From the NCBI GenBank assembly GCA_000499405.2, contig HG738137.1, forward strand, positions 4,340,001 through 4,404,000: a DNA stretch of 64,000 bases. The letters are read 5' to 3'. Position numbers and translations under genes: made by a program. How positions within the stretch are numbered: position 1 is the stretch's first letter; each line of letters begins with the position of its first letter. Positions 13,193 through 26,130 of the stretch are shown here, piece after piece. The notes under the pieces are model-generated. The model had not been told where the DNA came from, ran no database searches, and worked only from the letters and a program-made list of their open reading frames with translations. The stretch is from Onchocerca volvulus (lineage: Eukaryota > Nematoda > Chromadorea > Rhabditida > Onchocercidae).

Positions 13193-16100
13193 TACACATG
13201 GAAGACTCCTATACACAACTGTGATGAGACAATATGTGTGATATATGCAAAATAAAGATAAGTTGCATTTGCATGACGTGTCATATTTATCGCTAGGCTC
13301 TCTTCAGTGTCACACTTGTCCATTGCTTTTGAGAATCTGGCCGTGATATTCCAGCAGAGTAAACTAACTATTGATGAACTGGAAGATCAGTCTGCAGAAT
13401 TAATGAAAATGCTCTATCGTATGATCTGTTACTTTGATCAATAAAGTTTGTTAATATTGCTATTATGATAAAAATTACATATTATGACTAAAGCGAATCG
13501 TAAGGATAAATGGACAAATTTGCTTATATTCATGCTGCGATCTCCATTCATATACTTTGTTATAGATATAATACAAGGAAAAAGATATATTTATTTGTAA
13601 GCCAGAAACCGGAAACAAACACATAGCAAAAGATGGACACAGTAGTAACAAAAAGTCTAATATTGGATTAAGATTTTCCAGATTTAAAATTTCAAAAATT
13701 GAAATCGCTGAGGCAATCCTGTAAATGATGTCATAAATCACGAGACATTCCTGTAAACAATGTCAAAAATCACTGAAATCAATGTCTAAAAGTGGAAATA
13801 GTAACTTTATTCACTTTTTATGAACTCATTTTTTTTTTTTTCCAAAATCCCATAAAAGAAACAGTGGCATTCCAAAAGCCATCAATACTTTATAATTTGC
13901 AAATAATCCAATCAAGTAAAGATGAAATATTACTGAAACTCTTGCCAAGCGAAATAAAATCAGTTATTGGTTCAAAGAATGACAAAGTATTTCCAGTAAT
14001 GCCAATCACGATATATTCAAATGCTAGGAAAAAGTGCTTTGCCCTCATATATCAGCATGATTTCAAGCATAGCTTAAATAGCTAACAAATTTTAACAACG
14101 AAGGCATCGAGTTAAAAAGAATAAATAAGTGCATTTAAAATTGTCCTTTTGTTTTTTTGAAAAGTCCTTTCGTTTTTCTTTTTCCTCTTTCCTTTATCTT
14201 GACTATTTAAGACGAATAATTCTTTCATAATTTAGCCACTTTAAGGCCAGGAAAGAGTCTAGAATTTAAAATATCTCTGAACGCTAATTTATCGGTATTT
14301 TATTCGCGTTCTTCAATTCTGCTTGTCTATCTGTTGTTATTTACACATCATGTTGAATAAGCCCCTTTTTAAACTCAAAATTTATACTTTTTGAATAGAA
14401 TTGAAAAAAATTGAATAATTTATGATTAATTCTCTAATTGACACTTTTTGTTCTCACATTCACATCTCAGATAGAGGAAGAATTTATGACGAATGGCTCT
14501 TTCGTATCTGTCCAGTTCTTCGAGAATGTATCCAAATGGCCTCTTTCAATAAATCAACTAATAAATAGGACCAGAAAGATTAAAAGAAGTCACTATTGTT
14601 TAACTTGTGTTGAACATGACGTTAAATGAAAAACGATAAATTCGGAGTTACAGAAATAAAAACGATTTGTTGCCTTTTGAATAAAAATCTCATCATTATC
14701 ATTATGATATTATTATCATAAATGAATACAAAGCTAATGATTAGTATACTTATTATATATAATAACAAGACTACTATATATTACATAAATGCAATACTGC
14801 ATTACACGAATGAACACTAATTTCCTAACTGCTGCGAATGTTAACGATGCCTATAGTTGATTAGCCAAGATACTTGGCTATTACATTCATCATTATGCTG
14901 AGGCTTTAATGACTTCGCTTTTATAACCACTAAAGATTTCCATCCTATTATCAACGATTTTTGGGTGGAAATGCTTTAAGGATTTCGAGGTCATAATCAA
15001 GAAAAGTTTCGGAAACCATTAATCTAAACTCCTAGTTCTTATATAATCCTGCATTTTATCTGTTTTCGATTTATTTAGGATCTGATCTTGAATTTCTGTT
15101 CTTATTTCTTCGAAATTTCCGCAATAAATATCCAGAAATCCTTTAAAAAAAATATCTTTAGTTGCTTATGCTTGGGTTTGCTTTTTTAGGGATTCATTAT
15201 CCGTTCCAATTTTAAGCCATGCCAAAGCTTTAAGTGAATACTATGGTGAATCGTTATAGAATTTTAAAAACCATCTGAATTCAGAACAAAAATTGAAATC
15301 ATAATCACAATTAATAACAGAAAGATTTGAGACTTGCACAGATCTGATTTAAGTCTTACATATATTTCTCCCAGTGTCCTGTTCTAACTCGTCATTGTAC
15401 GAAATCTCAACTATAATTCGAAAAAAACTTTGTGTGAGTCAAGTCTTCGGATAAAATTCGCAAACTGTCATATCAAAAAGAATTTTAGCTCGTTATTTTC
15501 CGCTAAAACGGTAAACATGTTCACCAACAAAAGGAGAAACATATTTATTGAAAAAAAAAAAGGATAGACATGTTTCCCGTCAAAATGATAAACATTTTTA
15601 TCGCCGAAACGCTCCGATTAACAGATAAACAAAGCGAGGCCACCAATCAAGAAGCGACACGTTGGAAATCAAGAGAAAAGAAGGAGCTTCGAAAGGGTTC
15701 GGATTTTGAGCAGAATCGCTTCTTTTTCTACAAAGTTTTCAGCGAGCATCAGCTTTTTCTAAATTTTCTATCGAGAGCTTTTTACAACAGTTCTTTACAA
15801 CGACGATTGCAACGGTTAACTCGAATCGGCACAACAAGCAACAATCAAGGAGCAGTATTCATTTCTACGAATGACAAAGATAAAAATACCCAGTGATAAA
15901 GTTACTTGAATGTTCTCGGGTAATTGTTTGTTTTTCCGTCTACTGATAAATTCTTTTTTTTCAAATAGGAAATGTCTCCTCCACAAAAAAAACTACTCTA
16001 GCGAGAAGCATTGCTTTGATTTTTTTGACATTTTGCGTTGCAACCAATAACGACAAATGATTCTTTTCAAATAAAAAGTGACATATTGCTTTGCATTTTT

Positions 16101-16983
16101 CATTGGAAAAATAAGGCACCGATAATTACTGTCACTTATCAACTTGTTAACATTTGTGCTATGCTTTTTAACGTCGATTGATTCCTTGACTATTGTACTA
16201 CTAATTAAAAAATTAGTGATTTCAAGCAGTTTTTCATACAGTTTTGCATCAAACTGGAACATAGAATTTTAATATAAATCCAAATAGTTCAAATTATCCA
16301 AACCTCACCTTCAAGATCAATAGCATGGAAAGGAACCGAATTATCTTTAAATTAAATTTTCGTGTGCTGCACTTTTTTTTCTCTTGTCATAGGGACTAAT
16401 GATTTAAAGTTTTATTCTGACCATCCAAAAACTGAGTGCTTAAATGTATTGTTCAGGAAAATCAACTTAATCAGTGATCAGATTTTTATAAGCAAATATT
16501 ATTTCCAGGATCAGCCGCACATCACTGCCACCTATGTTTCATCAGATACTAATAGCAACAATAAATGCATAGTGTTTAAAACATCAATTTGTTTATCTGT
16601 CTATTTTTCAGGAAAAAGCAATATCAATTTATCAAAAAACATGAAAATGATAAATTGCCAAAATTTCCGAATCAATGAGGGTAGAGCAAAGTTCAGGCAC
16701 ATTGATTATCCTAAGATTAATAAGTCTTGAGCTATGCTACACTTATGAGCAGAGAAATACGCATACGTATCATTTTCATAAGGCGTTTGTCAATCGAGAA
16801 GCACTTACTTGTTGACTCTTTACTTTCTCCGTAAACATCCTGAAAATGGAGATGAAGGCTATTTGAATGTATGATGAAACAGAAACCAGAAATGTGTCTT
16901 GAATTTTCAATTCTTGCTCCTTCCTACGGACCTTTTTTTCCCATATAAAAAAACTTCGCATTGTGCTGAAGCAAATTTCATGT

Positions 16984-16989
16984 TTTATT
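16984..16989 (-). terminator. Candidate polyadenylation signal for the DCX-PLAT gene
   Basis: AATAAA on the minus strand, starting 23 bases after the TGA at 17014-17012. The position suits a nematode poly(A) signal and supports the shorter C-terminus, but AATAAA is common by chance in DNA this AT-rich. Confidence 0.4.
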
Positions 16990-17011
16990 AAGTAATGGAA
17001 GTGGAAAGAAC

Positions 17012-20000
17012 TCACTCGTTAAATTTGAATACGTAGAAGAGATTTGTTTCACTGTCAAGCACATGCACTTGTTCGCATTTCCATTTTAAGCTGTGCTAAA
17101 ATGGCAATTTTGCAAAGAAGTTAGCGAAATGTTAATTTTTTTTAACCAGTAAAGCATCTTTCTGTAATCCAACAAAAAATGAAATGCAATCACAATTTCT
17201 AGTTGAGGCATGTTGAATTTTAGGAATCCCGACTAAAGTCGAATATAAGATTCAAAGCATTAACATAATCAGTTTATTTTACATTGTCTACAACAAAGCC
17301 TTCATCTTTTTTTTCGTTAAATTTTGAAATCATTGTCTGAAATTGCTATAAACTGATTTTGCCATCCATTGATTTTCTGAGAATGAAAATAATTAGACAT
17401 AAAAGTAGGCATCCAGAAACTTTAATTAAGCCAAGAAGATTGAAGAAAACAAAAAATCTAAGCCCAAAAATAGAGAAAGCAAATGAATGAAAATAACGAT
17501 TTGATTTAGTAATATATGGAAGGAAAAATGAGACACACAGTAGTCTTCACGAATAAAATATATATAAAATAAAGTAGCAGCCGAAAATGGGGGGATGTAA
17601 TCGATGTTATACTACGTGTATTGCGTGTATTTGCTTCGTTCCAGAACATCAAAAACACGTCTGTGCCAAGTCTGGATTGGTACGATTTAGAAATACAAAT
17701 TGAAAGAAACGTGAAGCTTACGTTTTCATTCTTTACTGTGATTGCGACGCTTAGAGGTTCACCAATAGAAACAGCTTCTATTTCAAATATGCTCATCTGC
17801 AAATTATTAAATAAATCAGTGCCTTTGAAAATAGTGAGTGTTCCAATGCATTTAATTGATTAAATAAGGTAACAAATGACTGAACAGTCTAAAATAAAAT
17901 TTGACAAACTTTCTTCTCTTGAAACGGATCATTGTCGTCATTAATTAATTTCCGAAAACCTGTATCACCTCTTGTTCCGCTTAATGCTAAATAAACGTGA
18001 AAATCTGCACTTGATTCACCAGAATTTACAGTGATTGTATAAACAACGTCTGCAACAAAAAAAAACTTTGATTTTTAATTCTATCAATTTAAAATCAGTT
18101 TAAAATAAAGAAAAAATCATAAATATTTGGCATTAGACAAAGGAATTAAGGAATTCCTGTATTGCCAGAATAATCAAATTTCAAAATTCATAAACTTTGA
18201 GAAATTTGGAGAAGTAAAAAAATCAATTAAAAAGAATTTTGCGTGTAATTCAAACAAAAACTTACATGAGTTAGCAAGAGCTTTATTAGCAACTTACTTA
18301 AAATGGGTGGTATATCCGGCCAAACAGCAGGAAATTCATAAATCGAATCCGATGTAAGAATTGCATTTATTGCAGGAAATCGAAGTTCATCCCCATTTTC
18401 AGAATCATAAAGCTTCATCTAAAATAAATTTGTATTTTTCAGACTTGTACGATTCATAGTGGAAAGTTTATAACATTGAATTTAAAACGATAAAATAACA
18501 TATTTAATAATCACAAGCCTTCTGTATTTCGATATTTTCTTCGTCAATTTTCACATCATCTGTTGGAATATAGTTAAGGCGTTGTGAATCATCAACACCG
18601 ATTCTCACTTTGGTGATCGTTGATAAATCTGTTTCCTTCTAATATACAAAAACTTTGATTTTATAAAAAAGCTGTGGAATTAACTTTTGAAAATGATGAA
18701 CTCAGTAAGGTAAGTTTTAAATACGTATAAAAGTAGTGTTCAGTAAAAAAAAATGTGGGCAAATGAAAGGAGCTGTCATGTCCAAAATAATGTGAATCGT
18801 ACGAAGAAGCATCTCGCAGTGTGAAACCTGGTCATAATTGAAATTCTGTCAATTGCCGTCTTCAAGAACAATTAATCTGAATTTCAAGCTGAATTCGATT
18901 GCCATCAGAAATCTTTCTCGGCCAACTTTAATCTGATAATGAAATTTCATTTCTGAATCCACTATGATCTCAAAAATAAAAATCTATATACCTGAAAAGT
19001 AATAACCATATCGGTGGGAGTAGTGGTAACAATCGTCATCTCTGCAGTTGCATTTTCTGTACAAAGTGTTACTCTTGGGATTAGAGTACTGCCTTTGCCT
19101 ATTGTCATCGACAGAATCCACTGAGATTTCTTTTTTGACAAAGCTTTTTTCTTACTGGTTTTGGTCGAAAGGCCTTCCATTTCTGTCGTTAAATTTGATT
19201 AATCTTAAATTCTAAATTTTTGAATGTTTCGTTAAAAAAATTTTACAAAATTTGAGAAGATAGTGATAGTTCGCGAAGATCTTTAGAATACTCAGAGAAA
19301 GATACCAGAAAGTAGTAATTCTACGAAAACATCTCCAATATCGTTATATTTATCATCCTCCTCGATTTCTTCATTTTCTTCTTCCATAGTCTTTACACGT
19401 GTGATTGCCATTACGTAGCGATATGGCGCGTGATGTGATTCACGTACTATCACTTTTTCAGCTATCCAATCACTAGCCACTGATAAGCTCGTAACGTGCT
19501 GTCGATCGTAAATATTTTGTAACATTTGCATTCCCTCGTATATTTCTTTCCCTAGAAAGTTTCGAGATGCGTGGATATCAAATTTATTTTAAGATTTTCC
19601 TTTTTTTTTTTTTGAAAAAAATATTCAACAGAAACAGAATAAGGAGAAAATGATAGAAGACCGATTATAAAAATCAAGAGATTTTCATTGAAAACCAGGA
19701 TTTTATCAATTTTTTAAACCAAACTCGTTTTTTCTTTAAAAATCTAAATTTTGTTTTAATGTAATCTGTTGAGTAATTTTCATCAAATCTGACCGAAAAT
19801 TTTTAAAACAATTAAAATTATAAATTTACCAGTGTCATTCATGTTGACATACAATCGCGTACTTTGTATACGTCCAACAGAAACAGCTTCAGCTTTGAAT
19901 GAAAGTTCCTGAACAATAAGGGTCGACGAATGTGTTGATAAAAAAAATAAATAAGAGGAAAATAATGAATAATCATTATTTAAAGGAAAAGTAAAATAAC

Positions 20001-23000
20001 GGAAATTTCTCGGTGTGTAGACAAATCTTTCATCACTTTACAAAACTGGAAATTTTTCAGATCTGAATCTTTAAATTTGTTTAGCGAATGACAATATCCT
20101 GGCTAGAATAAAATAAATTCACCTGCTTCAAGTTCGAAGCACATCTGAAATCAACAGGAAAATAACCTGTCTCACCGATTTCGCCAAATATTCTTACATA
20201 TGCGATAGATTTTTCTAGAAATGGTTGTTTTCGTGAACTTAGCTTAATTTTCCCTTCGTAAGAGAGTACTGCAAAATAAGAACATAAGTTTCCAAACAAT
20301 TAATTGGCATTGGTATTTCTGATAATAAGTGGTTTGAGGTTATCTTCAGAAATGCTCGTAAATTTCTACTTCACATCATAATACACTGATGTACTATATT
20401 TTTTTAAATGATTGATATGGAAAACCGAAAATCACCGTTTAGAGGTTCAAAAGCTGCTCGAAAGACCGGGAATTCTCGGAATGATTGCGCATTTTTTTCA
20501 TCACAATCTATCATCAGCCATTTTCTCACATATGATACCGTGCGCTCTTCGGTATCCAAATCTCTGAGTTCAACATAATTCAAATAGTAATTCGGTAGTT
20601 CACCATTTCCATCAATTTCAATTCTCACCTTTAGCAGATCACCAATTTTACCGAAATCCACCTATAAATTATGCAGATAAATTTCTTTTAAAAATTTGCA
20701 AAATCCCAAAAGAGCACTGTTTTGTCTGGGTAATTTTTTGAAATAGGAAGTAAAAAGGTAAGAAGAAAGTGAAGATAATTAATTACTTGAAAATTCTTAA
20801 TGTTCTTCTAAGATTACATTTAAGAATCTCCACAATCGCTATAATGAAAGTTAAGAAAGAAATATCAAAACTTATTTGCACAAGTGATGCTGATGGCACC
20901 TTTGCCATGCGATTATCATAAATTTTCGTCGTTATTGAACTACCTTCATTACCGTAACCTACAATATTCAGATTTGACGTAGTTGCACCACTACCATCAT
21001 CTTTGCCGGAATGAAGGATAAGCTCCCAGCGACCACCTGCAAAAAATAGTATTAGTTCCTCGTTTCTGCAAATATCTCAAGACATAGATAATATCTTATC
21101 AGTTGACTTTCGTTCTATCATTAGCCACTGATTACACGCCAAATATATCTATATATTTTGCACAATACTGCTCGTAATGCAAAATTATATTGTAAAAGTT
21201 TATAGGGAATAATTAATATTGAAAGAGCGTTAATTAACAATGAAAGCACGTTAACTAATGAAACATACAAATCAAGATTCATCAATAAGTCAGAAGTTTT
21301 TCAAACTTAGATTTAGATTTTTTATTGCGGACCCTACTTGTAGATTTAGAATCGCGTAAAATAGTGGTAAGATAGCAAAAAGCTGTTGTCTTCAGCGTCC
21401 GTTCAATTTTTCCATCCACTTGACCACTGTCCAACCATTTGGCACATTGGAAGAGATATTGGCGTCCATCAGCGATATTTTCAGTGACCAGAATACGTTC
21501 AATATATATTCCGGCTCCTAAATTTCTCAAATTTCATCAAAATTTTTGGAATTTATTAAAATTTCAAGTTGGAATATTTAATTAGTCATTTTTTAAATCA
21601 GAAAAGCGTCTTTAATTCTTGTGATGAAAAAACGTACCGTAACCAATACGATCATGTCCGATCAGAATTTTTTGAAGTAAGCCAAGTTTCGTTGTTTCAA
21701 TGTGAAAAGAATCCATTCTATTCTGTTGAAATTTTGGTTCATTTTTCTGCAACCAATTTATATACTGAAAACATGGCGTTGTAATTGTTCAGTCTCTTTC
21801 CGATAATAAAAAGCAAATTCATTATAATAGAACTGAATTGACTTAATGTTAAGAAATGACAACATCGATTAGTTTTTTGAATAAATTGATTCAATTTTAT
21901 CAGCAATTGATTTAAAGACCATGAATCAGTAATATACTCAACTTATGATGGATGATACACTTGTTATTCATGATTTGTTTAACATGCTAGTATAATTTTA
22001 ATATTATAATACTAATATTATTGATAGGTTATCGTTTTAAATTTATTTATTTGGTTACCAATAAGTAAACTGACCAGTTTTAACTGATCGCATATTACTT
22101 ATAATTTCCAACAAATAGCTCCCTGACTTATCCTAGATACACGAAACTAGCTTACGTCTTGTCGGAGTAGATGTTTTTCACTTTTATTCAAATCACCATA
22201 TAAAATGATAAACAAATCGAGATCTGTATCAGCCGCCCAACGATTTCCAGTAATTACCGAAACAGTATATGTCATCCCTAAAAAGGCAAATATGAATCCG
22301 ATGGATTAGTTTGCATGAGGAGAAGGGTGAATTGTGGAAGAAAAGCAGTGTTGAGTGTCTTCTGGATGAGATCACCAGTGATGACAATCTCGTAATCCAG
22401 CAAATCAAACCGCCACATGAATTCTTGTCAAACAGACCGTTTTCTTCTGCCTTCAGCGAAAAATCGGCTTCAGCAGCAGATGCGGTCGTTGTTTCATCGT
22501 TATCAAATGCTTGATGATTGGATGTTGCAAGCATCAGCTCCGGAACTTCTTTTACTGCGCTATTTGTCTTTTCTTCTTCCACTGCTTCATGTTCTTCAAC
22601 TATAATTGCTTCAAAATGGAAGGTCAATCAATTATACGTGCCTCAAAGTGAAAATTCAATTAATTAAAACTGTTTCAAAATGAAAGTTCAATCAAAAAAT
22701 TCTTCCGAAATCTGACTTTCTTCATCATTTTGTACCAACTCTTTTTCCTCTGCTTCTTCTTCTTCCTTTTCACTTTCTGTTCTATTTGTTTCATTTTCTT
22801 CATTATTTCTTTCTTCTTTTTTATCCTCTTCCGCTTCTTTTTCATTATCAGATTCCATTAATTTACTTCCGCATGATTCTTCGTCTCGCATATCATTTAC
22901 TGTAAGCTCGTTGTTTTCTTGGCCTTCAGCATTACAAACCCCTGTTGTTTTCTCGCCTGTCTCCGATGACCTTTCCGGGGATGATAAGACTGGGGAATGC

Positions 23001-26000
23001 TGTGAAACTTCCGGGGATACTGAAATTTAATGGTTTTTAAATATTTTACATGCTATGCAATTTTTCACTTGAAGAGAAATTTAAAAAAACTTCGTAGAGC
23101 GAACTTTTCTTCGTTTCATTTGTCGATGATGCACCACTCTTCGAATCGTTGCTTTCTCGTTTACTCAAATGGGACATCGAAATTAAGGGCATCATCTTAC
23201 CGTTGTTAACCACTCGTTGAGGTCGTTCAATTGAGTTCTCTCGATAGACCGATCGCATTACCTGGTTTCCTGAAACATAACTTGCTTTAGTCAGAAAGTG
23301 GTTTGAAAAGCGATTGAATCGAGAATCCCATCTTGAAGCCAAAACTGTAAAATGTATTTTATGCAAGTGAAAATTGAAAATTTAAAAATTAGTAAAAGTG
23401 TTATTTATTTAGCACTACCAAACTTAATTTAATATAAATTTAACCAACCGCTAGTAGACTGTCCTAAAAGACTCGATGGTGTCATTCTTGAAATGGGCGG
23501 TAATGGTGATGCCATTGGATATATATTTTCTCGAAATATAGGTCGTTCATTCCTTGGAACAGCAAGCAGTCTAGCCTCACTTAGTGAAAAAATTTGATCC
23601 ACATTTATTATCCTTTTACCAGAATAAGTGTACAACTTGAAGATTGCGATCTAAAAAAAAAAATCTTACGCTGTAAAAATTTCAATAGATCTGAAAAATC
23701 TTTCGGAGAATTGCCGAACTTAGCATAACACTTTAACTTTTCCAAACCTAAATTAGCAAAAATGTCGCATCAACTTCCCCTAATCCTAAACTAACAAAAG
23801 CGTCGTCTCATTAGCAACTATTAGTCTAAAGCAGTCTGATTTAGATTGATGCATGTTTTATGCCTTTTTAAACAGATACATATTTCAATTAGTATTGAAC
23901 AATATTAAAAAGTGTACAATTTTGAAACTAATGAAGTCTTTTATTACCTGCAAACCTTCCGAAACTTCCTCTAATAATGATTTTATAGTTTGTTTACGAG
24001 AAGGATTCAATACAGCCCGATAAATTCGCGAAGGTTTCCCATTTAATACAAATGATATCTAAATTCAAGATTAATGCTCAATTAGCAGCTTCATTTCAGT
24101 AAGGATGCATAAATCAGTTCATTAGCTGGACATAAGTCTATTTGGCATTTGTCCTTAAAACCGAGAAAAAATCGATATCGAGTTGCTAGGAAAATAAAAT
24201 CAATTAAAATGATTGAAAACTAAAAAACAATTTTTATCTTTGTGTCTTCAAAAAAAAAACATTTTAAAGATTTTTCCAATAATGCTATTCTATAAGATTG
24301 GAAATTTTAAAAGGAAATTTAAGTTAAAATTTGGACTGTCAAATATTAAAAATCAAATTACTGGCAAGAAAAAAGAAATAGTGGAACAAGGAACGAACCT
24401 GCTTGGAAGTTACAGGGAATAAAGATATTTTTAGCGGTATTTTCGCGCGTTCATATTTGTTTTGCTGTAAAATAACTTCTAAAAATACGACATTTCAAAA
24501 AAGCAAAAACAAAAATTAATCAATGGAATTTTTTTTTAAGTTTGATTTCAGCGCAATAGTTTCGAATGCCAAACATTTTTTTGAAATTCAAACTTCCCGA
24601 CAGTTAAACCAATTGCGATAATAATGATGCGCATGTACCCGATTGGCCTGGCGAATTCGCTGTATTTTTTCAACCATTGATAGATTTAGCGGTCGTGGAG
24701 TTTTGATGGATGATGCTATATATCTAAAACAAATTTCAAATTCATCAGTAAAAACGACTGATTGATCTTGATGATCGATAAAAAAGATTAAGTGAATGAA
24801 CGGCTGAATAGACGGAATATTTCACATACTTTACGGTCGTTCAAATGGAATGATATGTACACATGAGGTCATCCAACTAGGGGAGCAAAATTAAATGAAA
24901 TTGACCTTGGAATGAATGAATGAAATGATTTTTCAAAAATATATTTCGGATTTATCATAATAGTCTGGCAATTACATCCTATCATGATAAGCTATTTGTC
25001 TTATCATTTGAATTTTAATGCATGCTAAATTCCATCTTAAAACATAAGTTTGTGCATTGTTCTCTTGCCCATTTACAGCTAGAATTTTTACTGACATCTT
25101 TGTGTACTTAAACATATACTCATAGCTGTCACACTTGTCATATTTGAAATGATTGGGCGCATTATTCATCTTAAGCATTATTGCCTTTTGTTATATCATT
25201 GTCAGTTCTAACAGTTATTTTTAGCTGCAAGAAGTGATAAATTTTCATAAATTATAAGCCAATAAATTTTCTTCTCTTTATTTTGCTAATTAGTCAATTC
25301 TAAGAATTTTCTTCTCCAATCCTGTTGCAATCGTGTGAGTTACAATATTGCTGTAACTGTACAACTGGGGAATAATAAAATCGTATTTTACCATCAGTAC
25401 TGTAACTAACCGTCCATTGTGCTGTAATTGATCAATACTTTTGATCATCGTTTTTCCACGCGGTGTCGTTAAATGACGTACCCCAAAAGGCATCGAAATA
25501 TTACTATTCAAATCATCCAACAATGATTCAATAGTACGGTATCGAGCTTTGGATACTGGCACGCGAAGCCCCTTCAGAATCGATAAAAACCAAAATATTT
25601 ATTTTCTATTGAAAATTTTGCCATCAAAATCGAAAAGTTCATTTATGAGTGAATTTTAGAGAAAAGGTGGCTGTTTTGAAAAAATAATCGTTGAATTTTT
25701 CAGAAACTTTGGTCAAATTTCATGAAATTTTTGCTATTTTCGTTCTAAGAAATGCAAGCAACCTACTGCAAAATATATGTCGCCTTCTTTGTAAAAGAAA
25801 ACTGTTTTCGCAGAGTATGGTCGAGTGAAAGATCGATTTGAAGTACGATAGTTTTGAATCTGTCTATTTGGCAGAGTAGGTACATTAGGTGACTGAGGAT
25901 TAACAGTGTCTGGAGTCAAATGTTGTTCAGGCGTAGAATGCGATGAAGACTGAAGATGAGTCTTAAATTATCATACATGATCAAAGAGACATGTTTACTT

Positions 26001-26130
26001 TTTAAGCATTGAAGTTTCAAACTTTATCTTAATTGCACAACTCGGGGAGCAAACAAATTCTTTTTTAATATTGAAATAAAAGGTTACTCACCCAAAGCAA
26101 CGTATTGTCCCCGTTATCTGGATCACTCAT
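17012..26130 (-). CDS. Doublecortin plus PLAT (LOXHD1-like) multidomain protein (24 exons)
   Basis: Exons: 26130-26092, 25949-25767, 25571-25411, 24723-24639, 24464-24399, 24058-23948, 23650-23449, 23269-23069, 23019-22717, 22608-22411, 22277-22156, 21764-21638, 21517-21338, 21036-20900, 20661-20436, 20268-20123, 19908-19830, 19551-19306, 19182-18992, 18638-18519, 18418-18298, 18049-17910, 17796-17722, 17095-17012. All phases fit, giving about 1,180 aa. DCX1 is at about 61-134 (MPFGVRHLTTPRGK, then SIDQLQHNGRYIAS) and DCX2 at about 179-256 (FKLYTYSGKRI). A Glu/Lys-rich linker spans about 385-450. PLAT domains lie at about 517-650, 660-780, 781-937, 938-1081 and 1082-1180, with motifs such as KILIGHDRIGYG, LLKVRIEIDG and ITKVRIGVDD. 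Family knowledge: DCX binds microtubules; PLAT binds membranes or proteins, and LOXHD1 is a stereocilia PLAT-array protein. Inference: it links microtubules or cilia to membrane. Uncertain: exon 10 donor, exon 14 donor, the GC donor at 18518 and the 3' end. An RP1-type protein is an alternative name. Confidence 0.82.
18419..18518 (-). other. Probable GC-AG intron in the DCX-PLAT gene
   Basis: Between exons 20 and 21 the only junction that preserves both frame and a full PLAT strand (NIEIQKMKLYDSENG) uses AAG|GC as donor and TTTTAG as acceptor. GC-AG introns are a small known class in nematodes. The nearest GT donor that keeps frame, 5' of VKIDEEN, would remove 14 domain-like residues. Confidence 0.55.

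Larger units (their letters stand above)
9909..17011. other. Intergenic DNA between the TMEM200-like and DCX-PLAT genes
   Basis: About 7 kb of AT-rich DNA between the 5' end of one minus-strand gene and the 3' end of another. It should contain the promoter and any 5' UTR exons of the TMEM200-like gene near 9.9-10.5 kb, and the DCX-PLAT 3' UTR near 17.0 kb. It contains a 32-bp tandem repeat (11435-11523) and a CAGA/CA microsatellite (13169-13192). Short exon-like pieces at 16965-16309 may extend the DCX-PLAT gene. A 108-codon open frame at 15570-15896 (plus) is the longest, but nothing in it is recognisable. Confidence 0.5.

Noticed and set aside
15993..16262. Minus-strand frame downstream of the DCX-PLAT gene
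   Set aside because: It could be a last exon, but no acceptor gives a phase compatible with the piece at 16344-16309, and the protein does not resemble PLAT convincingly.
18845..18930. Candidate exon between DCX-PLAT exons 19 and 20 (minus strand)
   Set aside because: It has a TTATCAG acceptor and an open frame, but it needs a poor donor and interrupts a PLAT strand. Direct joining of 18992 to 18638 gives a continuous domain in frame.
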